Shown: positions 1-6,107, counted from the stretch's first letter. The stretch: DNA of 6,150 bases from an uncultured Lachnospiraceae bacterium (GCA_910586025.1 CAJUIO010000150.1:1-6150), one strand, 5' to 3'. Numbers and translations are program-made. The notes: generated by a model not told the origin, from the letters alone.

Positions 1-1
1 C

Positions 2-130
2 ACCCTGGCAGGTCAGCATTTCATAAGTGAAATTACCGATTTTCCACAACAGCCCATAGCCCAAAGCCATTTGGTGCACAGGGATGCCGGCACCGGAATG
101 CCAACCGCACAGCTGGAAAAATTTCCATAA
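2..130 (+). other. Open frame at the left edge, possible 3' tail of an upstream gene
   Basis: Reading from base 2, the plus strand stays open for 42 codons and closes with TAA at 128-130, ending in LEKFP. No family is recognised in this translation. The minus strand is also open across the same stretch in one frame and runs off the edge, with no start codon preceded by a ribosome binding site, so the coding strand is uncertain. If the plus-strand reading is real, it is the last part of a gene lying 59 nt upstream of the SIMPL lipoprotein gene. Noncoding or repeat DNA is an equally good explanation. Confidence 0.22.
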
Positions 131-131
131 A

Positions 132-160
132 TCTTCGATTCTTCTTCGTATCTTTATAGT
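132..160 (+). promoter_or_regulatory. Candidate promoter of the SIMPL lipoprotein gene
   Basis: A TATAGT hexamer at 155-160 matches five of six bases of the sigma-A -10 consensus. It would place the transcript start near 167, only about 20 nt before the ATG at 190 and just ahead of the ribosome binding site. The region around 132-139, where a -35 box would lie, is TCTTCGAT and matches TTGACA poorly. The call therefore rests on the -10 element and its position. A longer transcript starting further upstream is possible. Confidence 0.3.
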
Positions 161-172
161 AGGATGAAAAGG

Positions 173-180
173 AAAGGAGA
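173..180 (+). promoter_or_regulatory. Ribosome binding site of the SIMPL lipoprotein gene
   Basis: AAAGGAGA lies 9 nt before the ATG at 190-192. This strong Shine-Dalgarno match fixes the start, which also gives a protein beginning with a proper lipoprotein signal peptide. Confidence 0.85.
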
Positions 181-189
181 CCGGCGCTT

Positions 190-1008
190 ATGAAAAAAAT
201 TATTTTACCGGCAGTTCTGCTTATTATGGCAGCGTGCCTTACAGCCTGCGGAATGCCGAAGTCATCATCTGCGGAGAGCCCTTCAGAGACGGAAGAATCA
301 GTATCTCCCGCAGAGGAAGGGGACGAGGTCAGGGAAAGAGAGGGAAACGAATTGTCAAATGGGGAAAACACCATTACGGTGAGCAGCAGCGAGGAGGTAT
401 CGGTGACACCGGACATAGCGGAGGTAGTCTACTGCGTAAGAACCCAGGCGGGAAGCGCTGCGGAGTGTCAGCAGAAGAATGCAAAGGACATGAGTGCGGT
501 GATCGAGCTTCTTACCGGTCTGGGAGTCAGGGAAACCTCCATACAGACTTCGGATTACCGCATGAACCCTGTCTATAATTACAGCAATAACACGCAGAAG
601 GTTGTGGGCTATGAGGCTGTTGCCACTCTCACTGTATCGGACATCCTGATTGAGAGTCTGGACGAGCTCCTGACCGATTCTGTGAGCAGCGGAGTGAACA
701 CCGTGCAGTCCGTCACTTATAAGGCAAGCGGATATGACGAGGGCTATGAGGAGGCCCTTACCAGGGCTGTCGCCGCCGCATACAGAAAGGCCAAGGTGCT
801 TGCGGACGCTTCCGGCGCCAGCGTGGGAAAGGTGATCAGAATCGAGGAGCTTGGGGGATATTCCCAGGCCCGTTACACGGATTACGCCCGCACCGGTATG
901 GCAAACGCTTCGGCCAAAATGGCTGAAGTGGAGGATATGGCAGGCTTTATGGCCGGTGAGATAAAGGTGGAGGCGAAGATCGCCGTGGAATACGAGCTGA
1001 TCAACTAG
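190..1008 (+). CDS. SIMPL-domain (DUF541) lipoprotein
   Basis: This encodes a 272-residue exported lipoprotein. Residues 1-19 form a signal peptide (MKKI, then a hydrophobic stretch) ending in the lipobox LTAC, so Cys20 should be lipidated and anchor the protein to the outer face of the membrane. Residues 22-58 are a Ser/Glu-rich flexible linker. Residues 60-270 match the SIMPL/DUF541 pattern: an ITVSSSEEVSVTPDIAEV start, a GYEAVATLTVSD strand near 140-151, an alanine-rich helix near 188-208 (ALTRAVAAAYRKAKVLADAS) and a GKVIRIEE strand near 213-220. SIMPL proteins are widespread, and some are linked to stress resistance or immune signalling, but no general biochemical activity is established, so the function here is unknown. 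Length is normal and the gene looks intact. It stands alone on the plus strand, and its last 8 nt overlap the convergent trmL gene. Confidence 0.93.
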   Translation: MKKIILPAVLLIMAACLTACGMPKSSSAESPSETEESVSPAEEGDEVREREGNELSNGENTITVSSSEEVSVTPDIAEVVYCVRTQAGSAAECQQKNAKDMSAVIELLTGLGVRETSIQTSDYRMNPVYNYSNNTQKVVGYEAVATLTVSDILIESLDELLTDSVSSGVNTVQSVTYKASGYDEGYEEALTRAVAAAYRKAKVLADASGASVGKVIRIEELGGYSQARYTDYARTGMANASAKMAEVEDMAGFMAGEIKVEAKIAVEYELIN

Positions 1009-1513
1009 ATTTCTGCCGCTGCGATTTCCATTGCAGCCTGTGAAGCCCGCCTTCCTTTTGAAGATTGGAAAATTTCTGCTGGCGAAGCGCTTCGTAAAGT
1101 ACGATGGCAACGGAATTAGACAGATTCAGGGAGCGGATTTCAGGCTCCATGGGAATACGAATGCAGGTTTCCTCGTAATCCACCAGGATTTCTTCGGGGA
1201 TGCCTGCACTTTCTTTTCCGAACATTATGTAGTCGGAGGGCTCGTAGCAAACGTCAGTGTAAAGGCGTTTTGCCTTGGTGGTAGCCATCCAGATTCTGGC
1301 ATTGGGATGGAGGGCCCTGAACTCCTCAAAATTCATATACCGGGTGAGGGAAAGCCTCTCCCAATAGTCCATTCCCGCCCGCTTGATCTCTTTTTCCGTG
1401 AGCCGAAAGCCCAGAGGCTCGATCAGATGCAGGTCCGTTCCCGTGGCAACGCAGGTTCTTCCGATATTTCCCGTGTTCGCCGGAATCTCCGGCTGATGAA
1501 GTATGATGTGCAT
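1001..1513 (-). CDS. trmL: tRNA (cytidine/uridine-34 2'-O)-methyltransferase TrmL, SPOUT family
   Basis: This 170-residue cytoplasmic enzyme is predicted to transfer a methyl group from S-adenosylmethionine to the 2'-O of the wobble nucleotide 34 in tRNA-Leu, which is the known TrmL (YibK/CspR) role. All three SPOUT motifs of the family are present: PANTGNIGR at residues 11-19, FGKESAGIP at 98-106, and IPMEPEIRSLNLSNSVA from 120 with LYEALRQ after it. These form the trefoil-knot cofactor site. The start is the ATG at 1511-1513, behind a good ribosome binding site. A TTG 13 codons upstream would overlap the kinase gene and add residues absent from the family. The end is some 10 residues longer than usual for the family (about 155-160), with a basic tail (QWKSQRQKSS). 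It is the last gene of the mutS2 operon, 16 nt after the kinase stop. Confidence 0.95.
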   Translation of the reverse strand: MHIILHQPEIPANTGNIGRTCVATGTDLHLIEPLGFRLTEKEIKRAGMDYWERLSLTRYMNFEEFRALHPNARIWMATTKAKRLYTDVCYEPSDYIMFGKESAGIPEEILVDYEETCIRIPMEPEIRSLNLSNSVAIVLYEALRQQKFSNLQKEGGLHRLQWKSQRQKSS

Positions 1514-1519
1514 GGTTCT

Positions 1520-1525
1520 CTCCTT
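1520..1525 (-). promoter_or_regulatory. Ribosome binding site that sets the trmL start
   Basis: On the minus strand AAGGAG ends 6 nt before the ATG at 1513-1511. It lies in the 16-nt gap after the kinase stop codon. This supports the internal ATG over the upstream TTG at 1552-1550. Confidence 0.85.
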
Positions 1526-1529
1526 TTGA

Positions 1530-2951
1530 CTAATCCTCGTTATCGTCCGCAACCGGAAGGGAAAAAATAAATTCGCTTCCGACTCCCTCCGTGCTGATCA
1601 CATTGATGTGCTCTCCGTGGGCGCTGATGATCTCCTTGGTGATGGAAAGGCCAAGTCCGGTGCCCTTTTTATCCTTTCCCCGGGACAGGTCTGATTTGTA
1701 AAAGCGGTCCCAGATCAGCTTCAGGTCATCCTTTGGAATTCCGATTCCGCTGTCCTTCACGGAGACAAAGATCTTGTTGTGCTTCTCGGTAGTTTCCACC
1801 TTGATAATGGAATCCCGGTGGCTGAATTTGATCGCATTGTCCAGAAGATTGTAGAGTACCTGCTGAATTTTCCCCACATCCGCATTGACAAACAGCTCGT
1901 CGCTGGTGAGAATCAGCTCGATGGCAATGGTTTTCTGACGGCAGGTTCCCTCAAAGGAGGCAGCCGTATCGCGGATGATGCGGTTGATATCAAAAATGCA
2001 TTTGTCCAGCATCATGCCCCTGGTATTGAGATTGTTCAGCGTAAGGAGGCTGTTGGTCAGCTTGGTAAGGCGCTCTGTCTCGTTTAACACGATATTCAGG
2101 TACTTTTCATGCATTTCAGGTGGGATGGTACCGTCCAGCATGGCTTCCAGATAACCCTTGATGGAGGTCAGGGGAGAGCGAAAATCGTGAGAGACATTGG
2201 CCACAAATTTTTTCTGGTCGTCCTCGGATCTTGCGATCTCGCTCGCCATATAGTTCAGGGAGGCGGCAAGATATCCCATCTCATCCTCGCTCTCCACCTG
2301 GAACTCGTAGTGCATGTTGCCGGAGGCATACTGCTCCGTGGCCTCCGTGATCTTGCGCAGAGGCAGATAGACCATCTCCGTGAAGAAAATCAGGATGATC
2401 AGGGAGAGCAGAAACAGCACGATCAGCATCAGATAGGAAATGTTCAGCAGGCTGTTGCAGGAGTAGATGAGATTGTTCATGGGATAGTGAATCACCACAT
2501 AGCCCCGGACCTTGTAGCCGGAGGTGATGGGGGCGAAAACACTGAGCTGTTCCTCGGTAAAGCCTCCAAAAAAGTTCCCCACGGTGTAATAGGAGCTCCC
2601 TGTGACCGTAGGGTTGAAATCGGATATGACAGTCTCGTTCTCCACATCCACGGGGGACTGGGAATCCAGAATCATTCTTCCGGAGGGATTGATGATCCAC
2701 AAGGTGGCGGAGAGGTAGGTATCCAGAGCGTCCAGCTGCTTCTTCACCGCATCAAGGGAGGTCTCGTTATTGTAGAGATCGGCCGCATAGGTGTTGGCGA
2801 TCAGGGTGGCCTCCTTATAGAGAGCATCCGCCTTTTCACGGGTCAGATGCTCCATGGTCATGCTGCTCACAAAGGTGGCTACGGCGATAAAACCGAAAAA
2901 GCCGAAGATAAAGTAAGCCAGCAGAAATTTCAGATAGAGGGTTTTTCTCAT
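1530..2951 (-). CDS. Membrane sensor histidine kinase (HAMP-HisKA-HATPase_c)
   Basis: This 473-residue kinase should sense an extracellular signal and phosphorylate the response regulator encoded just upstream. A first membrane helix lies at about residues 7-29 and a second at about 170-190. Between them is an extracytoplasmic domain of about 140 residues with a Cache/PAS-like flavour (LWIINPSGRMILDSQ near 84-98, GYVVIHYPM near 150-158). This assignment is inferred and no ligand is evident. A HAMP linker follows (about 191-243). The dimerisation helix carries the phosphoacceptor His255 in NVSHDFRSPL. The ATP-binding domain shows the N box (NLLDNAIKFS, 368-377), G1 box (DSGIGIP, 400-406), F box (DRFYKSD, 415-421) and G2 box (GTGLGL, 430-435). 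All catalytic motifs are intact. Its ATG shares one base with the regulator stop (TGATG), so the two are probably translationally coupled. Confidence 0.96.
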   Translation of the reverse strand: MRKTLYLKFLLAYFIFGFFGFIAVATFVSSMTMEHLTREKADALYKEATLIANTYAADLYNNETSLDAVKKQLDALDTYLSATLWIINPSGRMILDSQSPVDVENETVISDFNPTVTGSSYYTVGNFFGGFTEEQLSVFAPITSGYKVRGYVVIHYPMNNLIYSCNSLLNISYLMLIVLFLLSLIILIFFTEMVYLPLRKITEATEQYASGNMHYEFQVESEDEMGYLAASLNYMASEIARSEDDQKKFVANVSHDFRSPLTSIKGYLEAMLDGTIPPEMHEKYLNIVLNETERLTKLTNSLLTLNNLNTRGMMLDKCIFDINRIIRDTAASFEGTCRQKTIAIELILTSDELFVNADVGKIQQVLYNLLDNAIKFSHRDSIIKVETTEKHNKIFVSVKDSGIGIPKDDLKLIWDRFYKSDLSRGKDKKGTGLGLSITKEIISAHGEHINVISTEGVGSEFIFSLPVADDNED

Positions 2952-3649
2952 CAGCGCACCTCAAACTTGTAGCCGATTCCCCAGATGGTGGCAATGCGCC
3001 AGTTTGCATGATCGCTGACCTTTTCCCGGAGACGCTTGATATGCACGTCAACGGTCCTGGTATCGCCGATATATTCATATCCCCAGATCTGGTCAAGAAG
3101 CTGTTCCCTGGTGAAAACATGGTTGGGAGAGGAGGCAAGAAAGTACAAAAGCTCCAGCTCCTTGGGAGGCATCTCCACGGTTTTGCCCATGTAGACCACG
3201 GAATAATTGGTCTGATTGATGATGAGATCCGTATATTCCACGCACTTTACATCCGCATCCGTCTGAACGGGAGGAGCGGGCTTATACCGCCGCAGGACGG
3301 CCTTGACTCTTGCCACAAGCTCCTTGGAATCAAAGGGCTTTTCCATATAATCGTCTGCGCCAAGCTCTAAGCCCAGAACCTTGTCAAAGATTTCACCCTT
3401 GGCTGAAAGCATGATGATGGGGATCTGGGATTTGGCACGGATCTCGCGGCATACCTGATAGCCGTCAATGCCCGGCAGCATCAGATCAAGAAGGATCAGG
3501 TTGGGGGCAAAGGAATCGGCAAGGAGCAGGGCGCTCTCCCCGTCCCCCGCAATCATGGTGTCAAAGCATTCCTTCGTGAGATACAGGGAGATCAGCTCCG
3601 CTATGTTGCTGTCGTCATCTACGATCAATATTTTCTGTTTACTTACCAT
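2951..3649 (-). CDS. OmpR/PhoB-family response regulator
   Basis: This 232-residue cytoplasmic transcription factor is the partner of the histidine kinase that follows it. The receiver domain (about residues 5-120) has the acidic pocket Asp11/Asp12, the phosphoacceptor Asp55 in LILLDLMLPG, Ser82 in the switch position and Lys104 in EKPF. The C-terminal winged-helix domain (about 133-231) has the family pattern KELELLYFLASSPNHVFTRE, a recognition helix around TRTVDVHIKRLREK (197-210) and a wing TIWGIGYKFE (221-230). Trp223 replaces the Arg of the classic T-V-R-G-x-G-Y wing, a variant I recall from other Gram-positive regulators of this type. The family binds tandem direct repeats, but none is obvious near the operon promoter, so the target genes are unknown. 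It starts 18 nt after the mutS2 stop and overlaps the kinase start by one base. Confidence 0.96.
   Translation of the reverse strand: MVSKQKILIVDDDSNIAELISLYLTKECFDTMIAGDGESALLLADSFAPNLILLDLMLPGIDGYQVCREIRAKSQIPIIMLSAKGEIFDKVLGLELGADDYMEKPFDSKELVARVKAVLRRYKPAPPVQTDADVKCVEYTDLIINQTNYSVVYMGKTVEMPPKELELLYFLASSPNHVFTREQLLDQIWGYEYIGDTRTVDVHIKRLREKVSDHANWRIATIWGIGYKFEVR
2957..2962 (-). promoter_or_regulatory. Ribosome binding site of the histidine kinase gene
   Basis: GAGGTG on the minus strand lies inside the last codons of the response regulator gene, with 5 nt between it and the kinase ATG at 2951-2949. It supports this start and allows reinitiation by ribosomes that finish the upstream gene. 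Confidence 0.7.
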
Positions 3650-3654
3650 AAAAA

Positions 3655-3659
3655 CCTCC
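3655..3659 (-). promoter_or_regulatory. Ribosome binding site of the response regulator gene
   Basis: GGAGG on the minus strand lies 5 nt before the ATG at 3649-3647, inside the short gap after mutS2. Part of it (AGGTT, 3657-3653) could pair with AACCT at 3683-3679 in the last codons of mutS2, which might make access depend on translation of mutS2. That pairing is weak. Confidence 0.85.
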
Positions 3660-3667
3660 GGGTATTT

Positions 3668-6049
3668 CTATTCTTTAAAGGTTACGATTGTAACGCCGGC
3701 ATCTCCCTCCCCGTATTCTCCAAGACGGTAGCTCTTGACGTATTTGATCCGCTTGAGATGATTCTGCACTGCGTTTCGGAGGGCTCCGGTTCCCTTGCCG
3801 TGTACCACCCGGACGGTGGAGAGACGGGCAAGGTAAGCGTCGTCCAGATATTTGTCAAGCTCCGCAAGGGCCTCATCCACGGTTTTTCCCAGAAGATTGA
3901 TTTCGGAGGAGATGCTCAGGGTCTTTGACATCTTCATCTTTCCGGTCTGGGATTTGGAGAGATAGGAAGAAGCTGCGGGCTTGTCCTCGTCGATCAGAAC
4001 AAGATCGCTGATGTTGACCTGGGAGCGGAGAATTCCGCACTGTACAAAAAGGTTTCCCTTCTGGTCAGGCAGACTGCTCACGGTTCCCTTAAGCCCCATG
4101 GAGAGGATTTTTACGCTGTCACCTTTCTTCAGCTGCTCCTTTTTGAGCTGCTTTGCCTTCTGAGGCTCCGCGCTTTTCAGCGTAAGCTTTTCATTCTTGT
4201 CGTTTATTTTTCCGCGGAGCTTTTCCCGGGATTTTTCCAGATCCTTCAGGGAAGCGCCAGGTCCTGCCTTCTGGAAAATACGGATGGTATCGTCGGCAAC
4301 CTCCTTGGCCTCCTGCAGAATCTCCCTCGCCTGCTGATTGGCCTCCCGGAGGATGTGTTCCCTGGCGTTATCAAGCTTTTCATTTTTTTCCTGCAGACGC
4401 TTTTTGAGGCTGTGGACCTCTTCCTTGTAGGAAGCGATTTCCAGGCGTTCCTTCTCAATAGTTACCCGGCTCTGCTCCAGATCGGTGAGAAGATCCTCAA
4501 AGCTTTTGGCATCGCTGCTAAGCTGCCTGTCAGCCGCCTCGATAATGAAACCGGGAAGCCCCAGCTTGGAGGAAATGGCAAAGGCGTTGCTCTTTCCTGG
4601 TATTCCGATGAGCAGGCGGTAGGTGGGGGAAAGCGTCTCCACATTGAACTCGCAGCAGGCGTTCTGTACGAAATCCGTGGTGAGAGCATACACCTTAAGC
4701 TCGCTGTAGTGCGTGGTCGCCAGGGTGCGGATGCCTCTGCCGTGAAGATGATCCAGAATGGCAATCGCAAGTGCCGCACCCTCTGTGGGATCTGTCCCGG
4801 CGCAGAGCTCGTCGAACAGGCACAGGGAATTTTCGTCCGCCTCCTTCAGGATCGTGACGATCCGGGTCATATGGGAGGAGAAGGTGCTGAGACTCTGCTC
4901 AATGCTCTGTTCGTCCCCGATATCCGCAAAAACCTCCGTAAAGATGGAAAGCTCCGAGCGGTCGAGTGCGGGAATATGGAGCCCGGCCTGACCCATCAGG
5001 GTGAAAAGCCCCACCGTTTTGAGAGAAACGGTCTTTCCTCCCGTATTGGGTCCTGTGATGACCAGCAGGTCAAAATCCTTTCCCAGGCTGATGTCAATCG
5101 GTACCGCCTTTTTCGCAGGCAGGAGAGGATGACGTCCCTTGCGGATGTTAATGCACCGGGAGGCGTTAAAGAGCGGCCTCGTGGCATTATGCTCCAGGGC
5201 GAGGGAGGCCTTCGCAAAGGTAAAATCAAGGAAGGTCATAATCCTCTGATTATCGGTCAGCTCCATGGTGTGCTCTCCGGCGCTTGCGCTCAGGGTGGCA
5301 AGGATGACCTCGATTTCCTCTTTTTCCTGAATGGCGAGCTCCTTCAGCTTATTATTCATTTCCACAATCACGGCAGGCTCGATAAAATAGGTGGAACCGG
5401 AGGAGGACTGGTCGTGAATCATGCCGGAGACCTGCCCCTTGTATTCCGCTTTTACAGGGATGCAGTACCGGTCGTTTCTCATGGTGATCACGGCATCCTG
5501 CAGATAATTCCGGTAGGAACCGTTTACCATGGAATTCAGCTGGCTGTGTATCTTTTCACCCGTGACGGCAATGCTTCTCCGGATATGCTTCAGGGTGGAG
5601 CTTGCATCATCCGCAATCTCCTCCTCGGAGAGGATGCAGCGCCTGATTTCTCCTGCCAGAAGGGTCAGGGGCTCTAATGCGTCAAAATAACCGGTAAGAG
5701 AGGTCTCCTGTTCCTCGTCCCGAAGGCTCCGCCCATATGCCTTGATGCGGTTTACATTATCCAGAAGGCCGGCGATCTTAAGGAGCTCTGCGGCAGAGAG
5801 CGTGCTTCCGATTTCCAGGGAGCGGACGGCGTAGGCCACGTTCTGGTTGCCGCCAAAGGAGGTAGAGCCTTTCCGGAACAGCATGGTGAGCGCATCCGCA
5901 GTCTGTGTCTGAGCCAGCTCGATCTCGCCAAGATCCGTCATGGGAACGAGGGCCTGGCACATTTCCCGGCCCGGCTGGGAAGTGGCCTTCTCTATGAGAG
6001 AGTCGATAATTTTAGTATATTCCAGGGTTTGCAGGACTTTTTCATTCAT
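3668..6049 (-). CDS. mutS2: MutS2 ATPase with C-terminal Smr domain
   Basis: This encodes a 793-residue MutS2, close to the roughly 785 residues usual in Firmicutes. In Bacillus subtilis MutS2 binds collided ribosomes and promotes their splitting, while homologues elsewhere have been linked to suppression of recombination. The N-terminal core and lever region (about 1-310) includes the family stretch GMIHDQSSSGSTYFIEP (209-225). The ATPase has Walker A GPNTGGKT (333-340), signature SLSTFSSHM (386-394), Walker B LCLFDE (409-414) followed by LCAGTDPTEGAALA, and the switch ATTHYSELK (444-452). Charged coiled coil follows (about 515-645), then a KOW-like segment (KKGDSVKI to VLI, 641-686) and the Smr domain (about 715-793) with HGKGTG (750-755). 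The usual LDLRG of Smr is INLLG here (717-721), and Cys416 sits where Gly is common. It is the first gene of the operon. The start ATG follows a weak GGGGA site 9 nt upstream. Confidence 0.98.
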   Translation of the reverse strand: MNEKVLQTLEYTKIIDSLIEKATSQPGREMCQALVPMTDLGEIELAQTQTADALTMLFRKGSTSFGGNQNVAYAVRSLEIGSTLSAAELLKIAGLLDNVNRIKAYGRSLRDEEQETSLTGYFDALEPLTLLAGEIRRCILSEEEIADDASSTLKHIRRSIAVTGEKIHSQLNSMVNGSYRNYLQDAVITMRNDRYCIPVKAEYKGQVSGMIHDQSSSGSTYFIEPAVIVEMNNKLKELAIQEKEEIEVILATLSASAGEHTMELTDNQRIMTFLDFTFAKASLALEHNATRPLFNASRCINIRKGRHPLLPAKKAVPIDISLGKDFDLLVITGPNTGGKTVSLKTVGLFTLMGQAGLHIPALDRSELSIFTEVFADIGDEQSIEQSLSTFSSHMTRIVTILKEADENSLCLFDELCAGTDPTEGAALAIAILDHLHGRGIRTLATTHYSELKVYALTTDFVQNACCEFNVETLSPTYRLLIGIPGKSNAFAISSKLGLPGFIIEAADRQLSSDAKSFEDLLTDLEQSRVTIEKERLEIASYKEEVHSLKKRLQEKNEKLDNAREHILREANQQAREILQEAKEVADDTIRIFQKAGPGASLKDLEKSREKLRGKINDKNEKLTLKSAEPQKAKQLKKEQLKKGDSVKILSMGLKGTVSSLPDQKGNLFVQCGILRSQVNISDLVLIDEDKPAASSYLSKSQTGKMKMSKTLSISSEINLLGKTVDEALAELDKYLDDAYLARLSTVRVVHGKGTGALRNAVQNHLKRIKYVKSYRLGEYGEGDAGVTIVTFKE

Positions 6050-6058
6050 AATTTATTT

Positions 6059-6062
6059 CCCC
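6059..6062 (-). promoter_or_regulatory. Weak ribosome binding site of mutS2
   Basis: GGGG, followed by A, lies 9 nt before the ATG at 6049-6047 on the minus strand. It is a poorer match to AGGAGG than the sites of the four other genes. A second ATG at 6045-6043 is out of frame. No better in-frame start exists nearby, and the chosen one gives the normal MutS2 N-terminus (LEYTKIIDSL). Confidence 0.6.
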
Positions 6063-6098
6063 AATGCTTTCTTTAATCAGATCTGTCATTAAGACATA

Positions 6099-6107
6099 AG
6101 TATAGCA
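6099..6107 (-). promoter_or_regulatory. Extended -10 promoter candidate for the mutS2 operon
   Basis: On the minus strand the sequence TGC-TATACT fits the extended -10 form TGn-TATAAT, with five of six bases matching in the hexamer. Seventeen bases further upstream is TAGTAT, which is not a recognisable -35 box. That is tolerable for an extended -10 promoter. Transcription would begin near 6092, giving a leader of about 43 nt with the ribosome binding site at its end. No other promoter is apparent in the short gaps of the four-gene series, so this may drive mutS2, both two-component genes and trmL. Confidence 0.5.

Noticed and set aside
972..984. Hairpin GGCGA/TCGCC downstream of the trmL stop as a terminator
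   Set aside because: The stem is 5 bp with a 3-nt loop, and the sequence after it on the minus strand lacks a T-run.
1018..1037. Hairpin GCTGC/GCAGC just beyond the SIMPL stop as a terminator
   Set aside because: The stem is only about 5 bp with a 10-nt loop and no run of T follows on either strand.
1083..1094. Perfect 12-nt palindrome CGAAGCGCTTCG inside trmL
   Set aside because: One or two such palindromes are expected by chance in a window of this size. It is inside coding sequence and has no U-run, so it is neither a convincing operator nor a terminator.
355..1110. A 251-codon open frame on the minus strand
   Set aside because: It is antisense to the SIMPL gene and the end of trmL and resembles no family. 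The plus-strand gene has a signal peptide, ribosome binding site and a matching domain.
1514..1552. Longer trmL starting at the TTG at 1552-1550
   Set aside because: The added 13 residues are absent from the family, would overlap the kinase gene, and the ATG at 1513 has its own AAGGAG site.
2109..2972. A 287-codon open frame on the plus strand
   Set aside because: It is antisense to the histidine kinase, has no family resemblance, and its His/Gly/Gln-rich composition is typical of a shadow frame.
4355..5677. A 440-codon open frame on the plus strand
   Set aside because: It lies wholly antisense to mutS2, which has all its family motifs in the other frame. The translation shows no recognisable domain and is rich in Gly, His and Arg, as expected of an antisense shadow.
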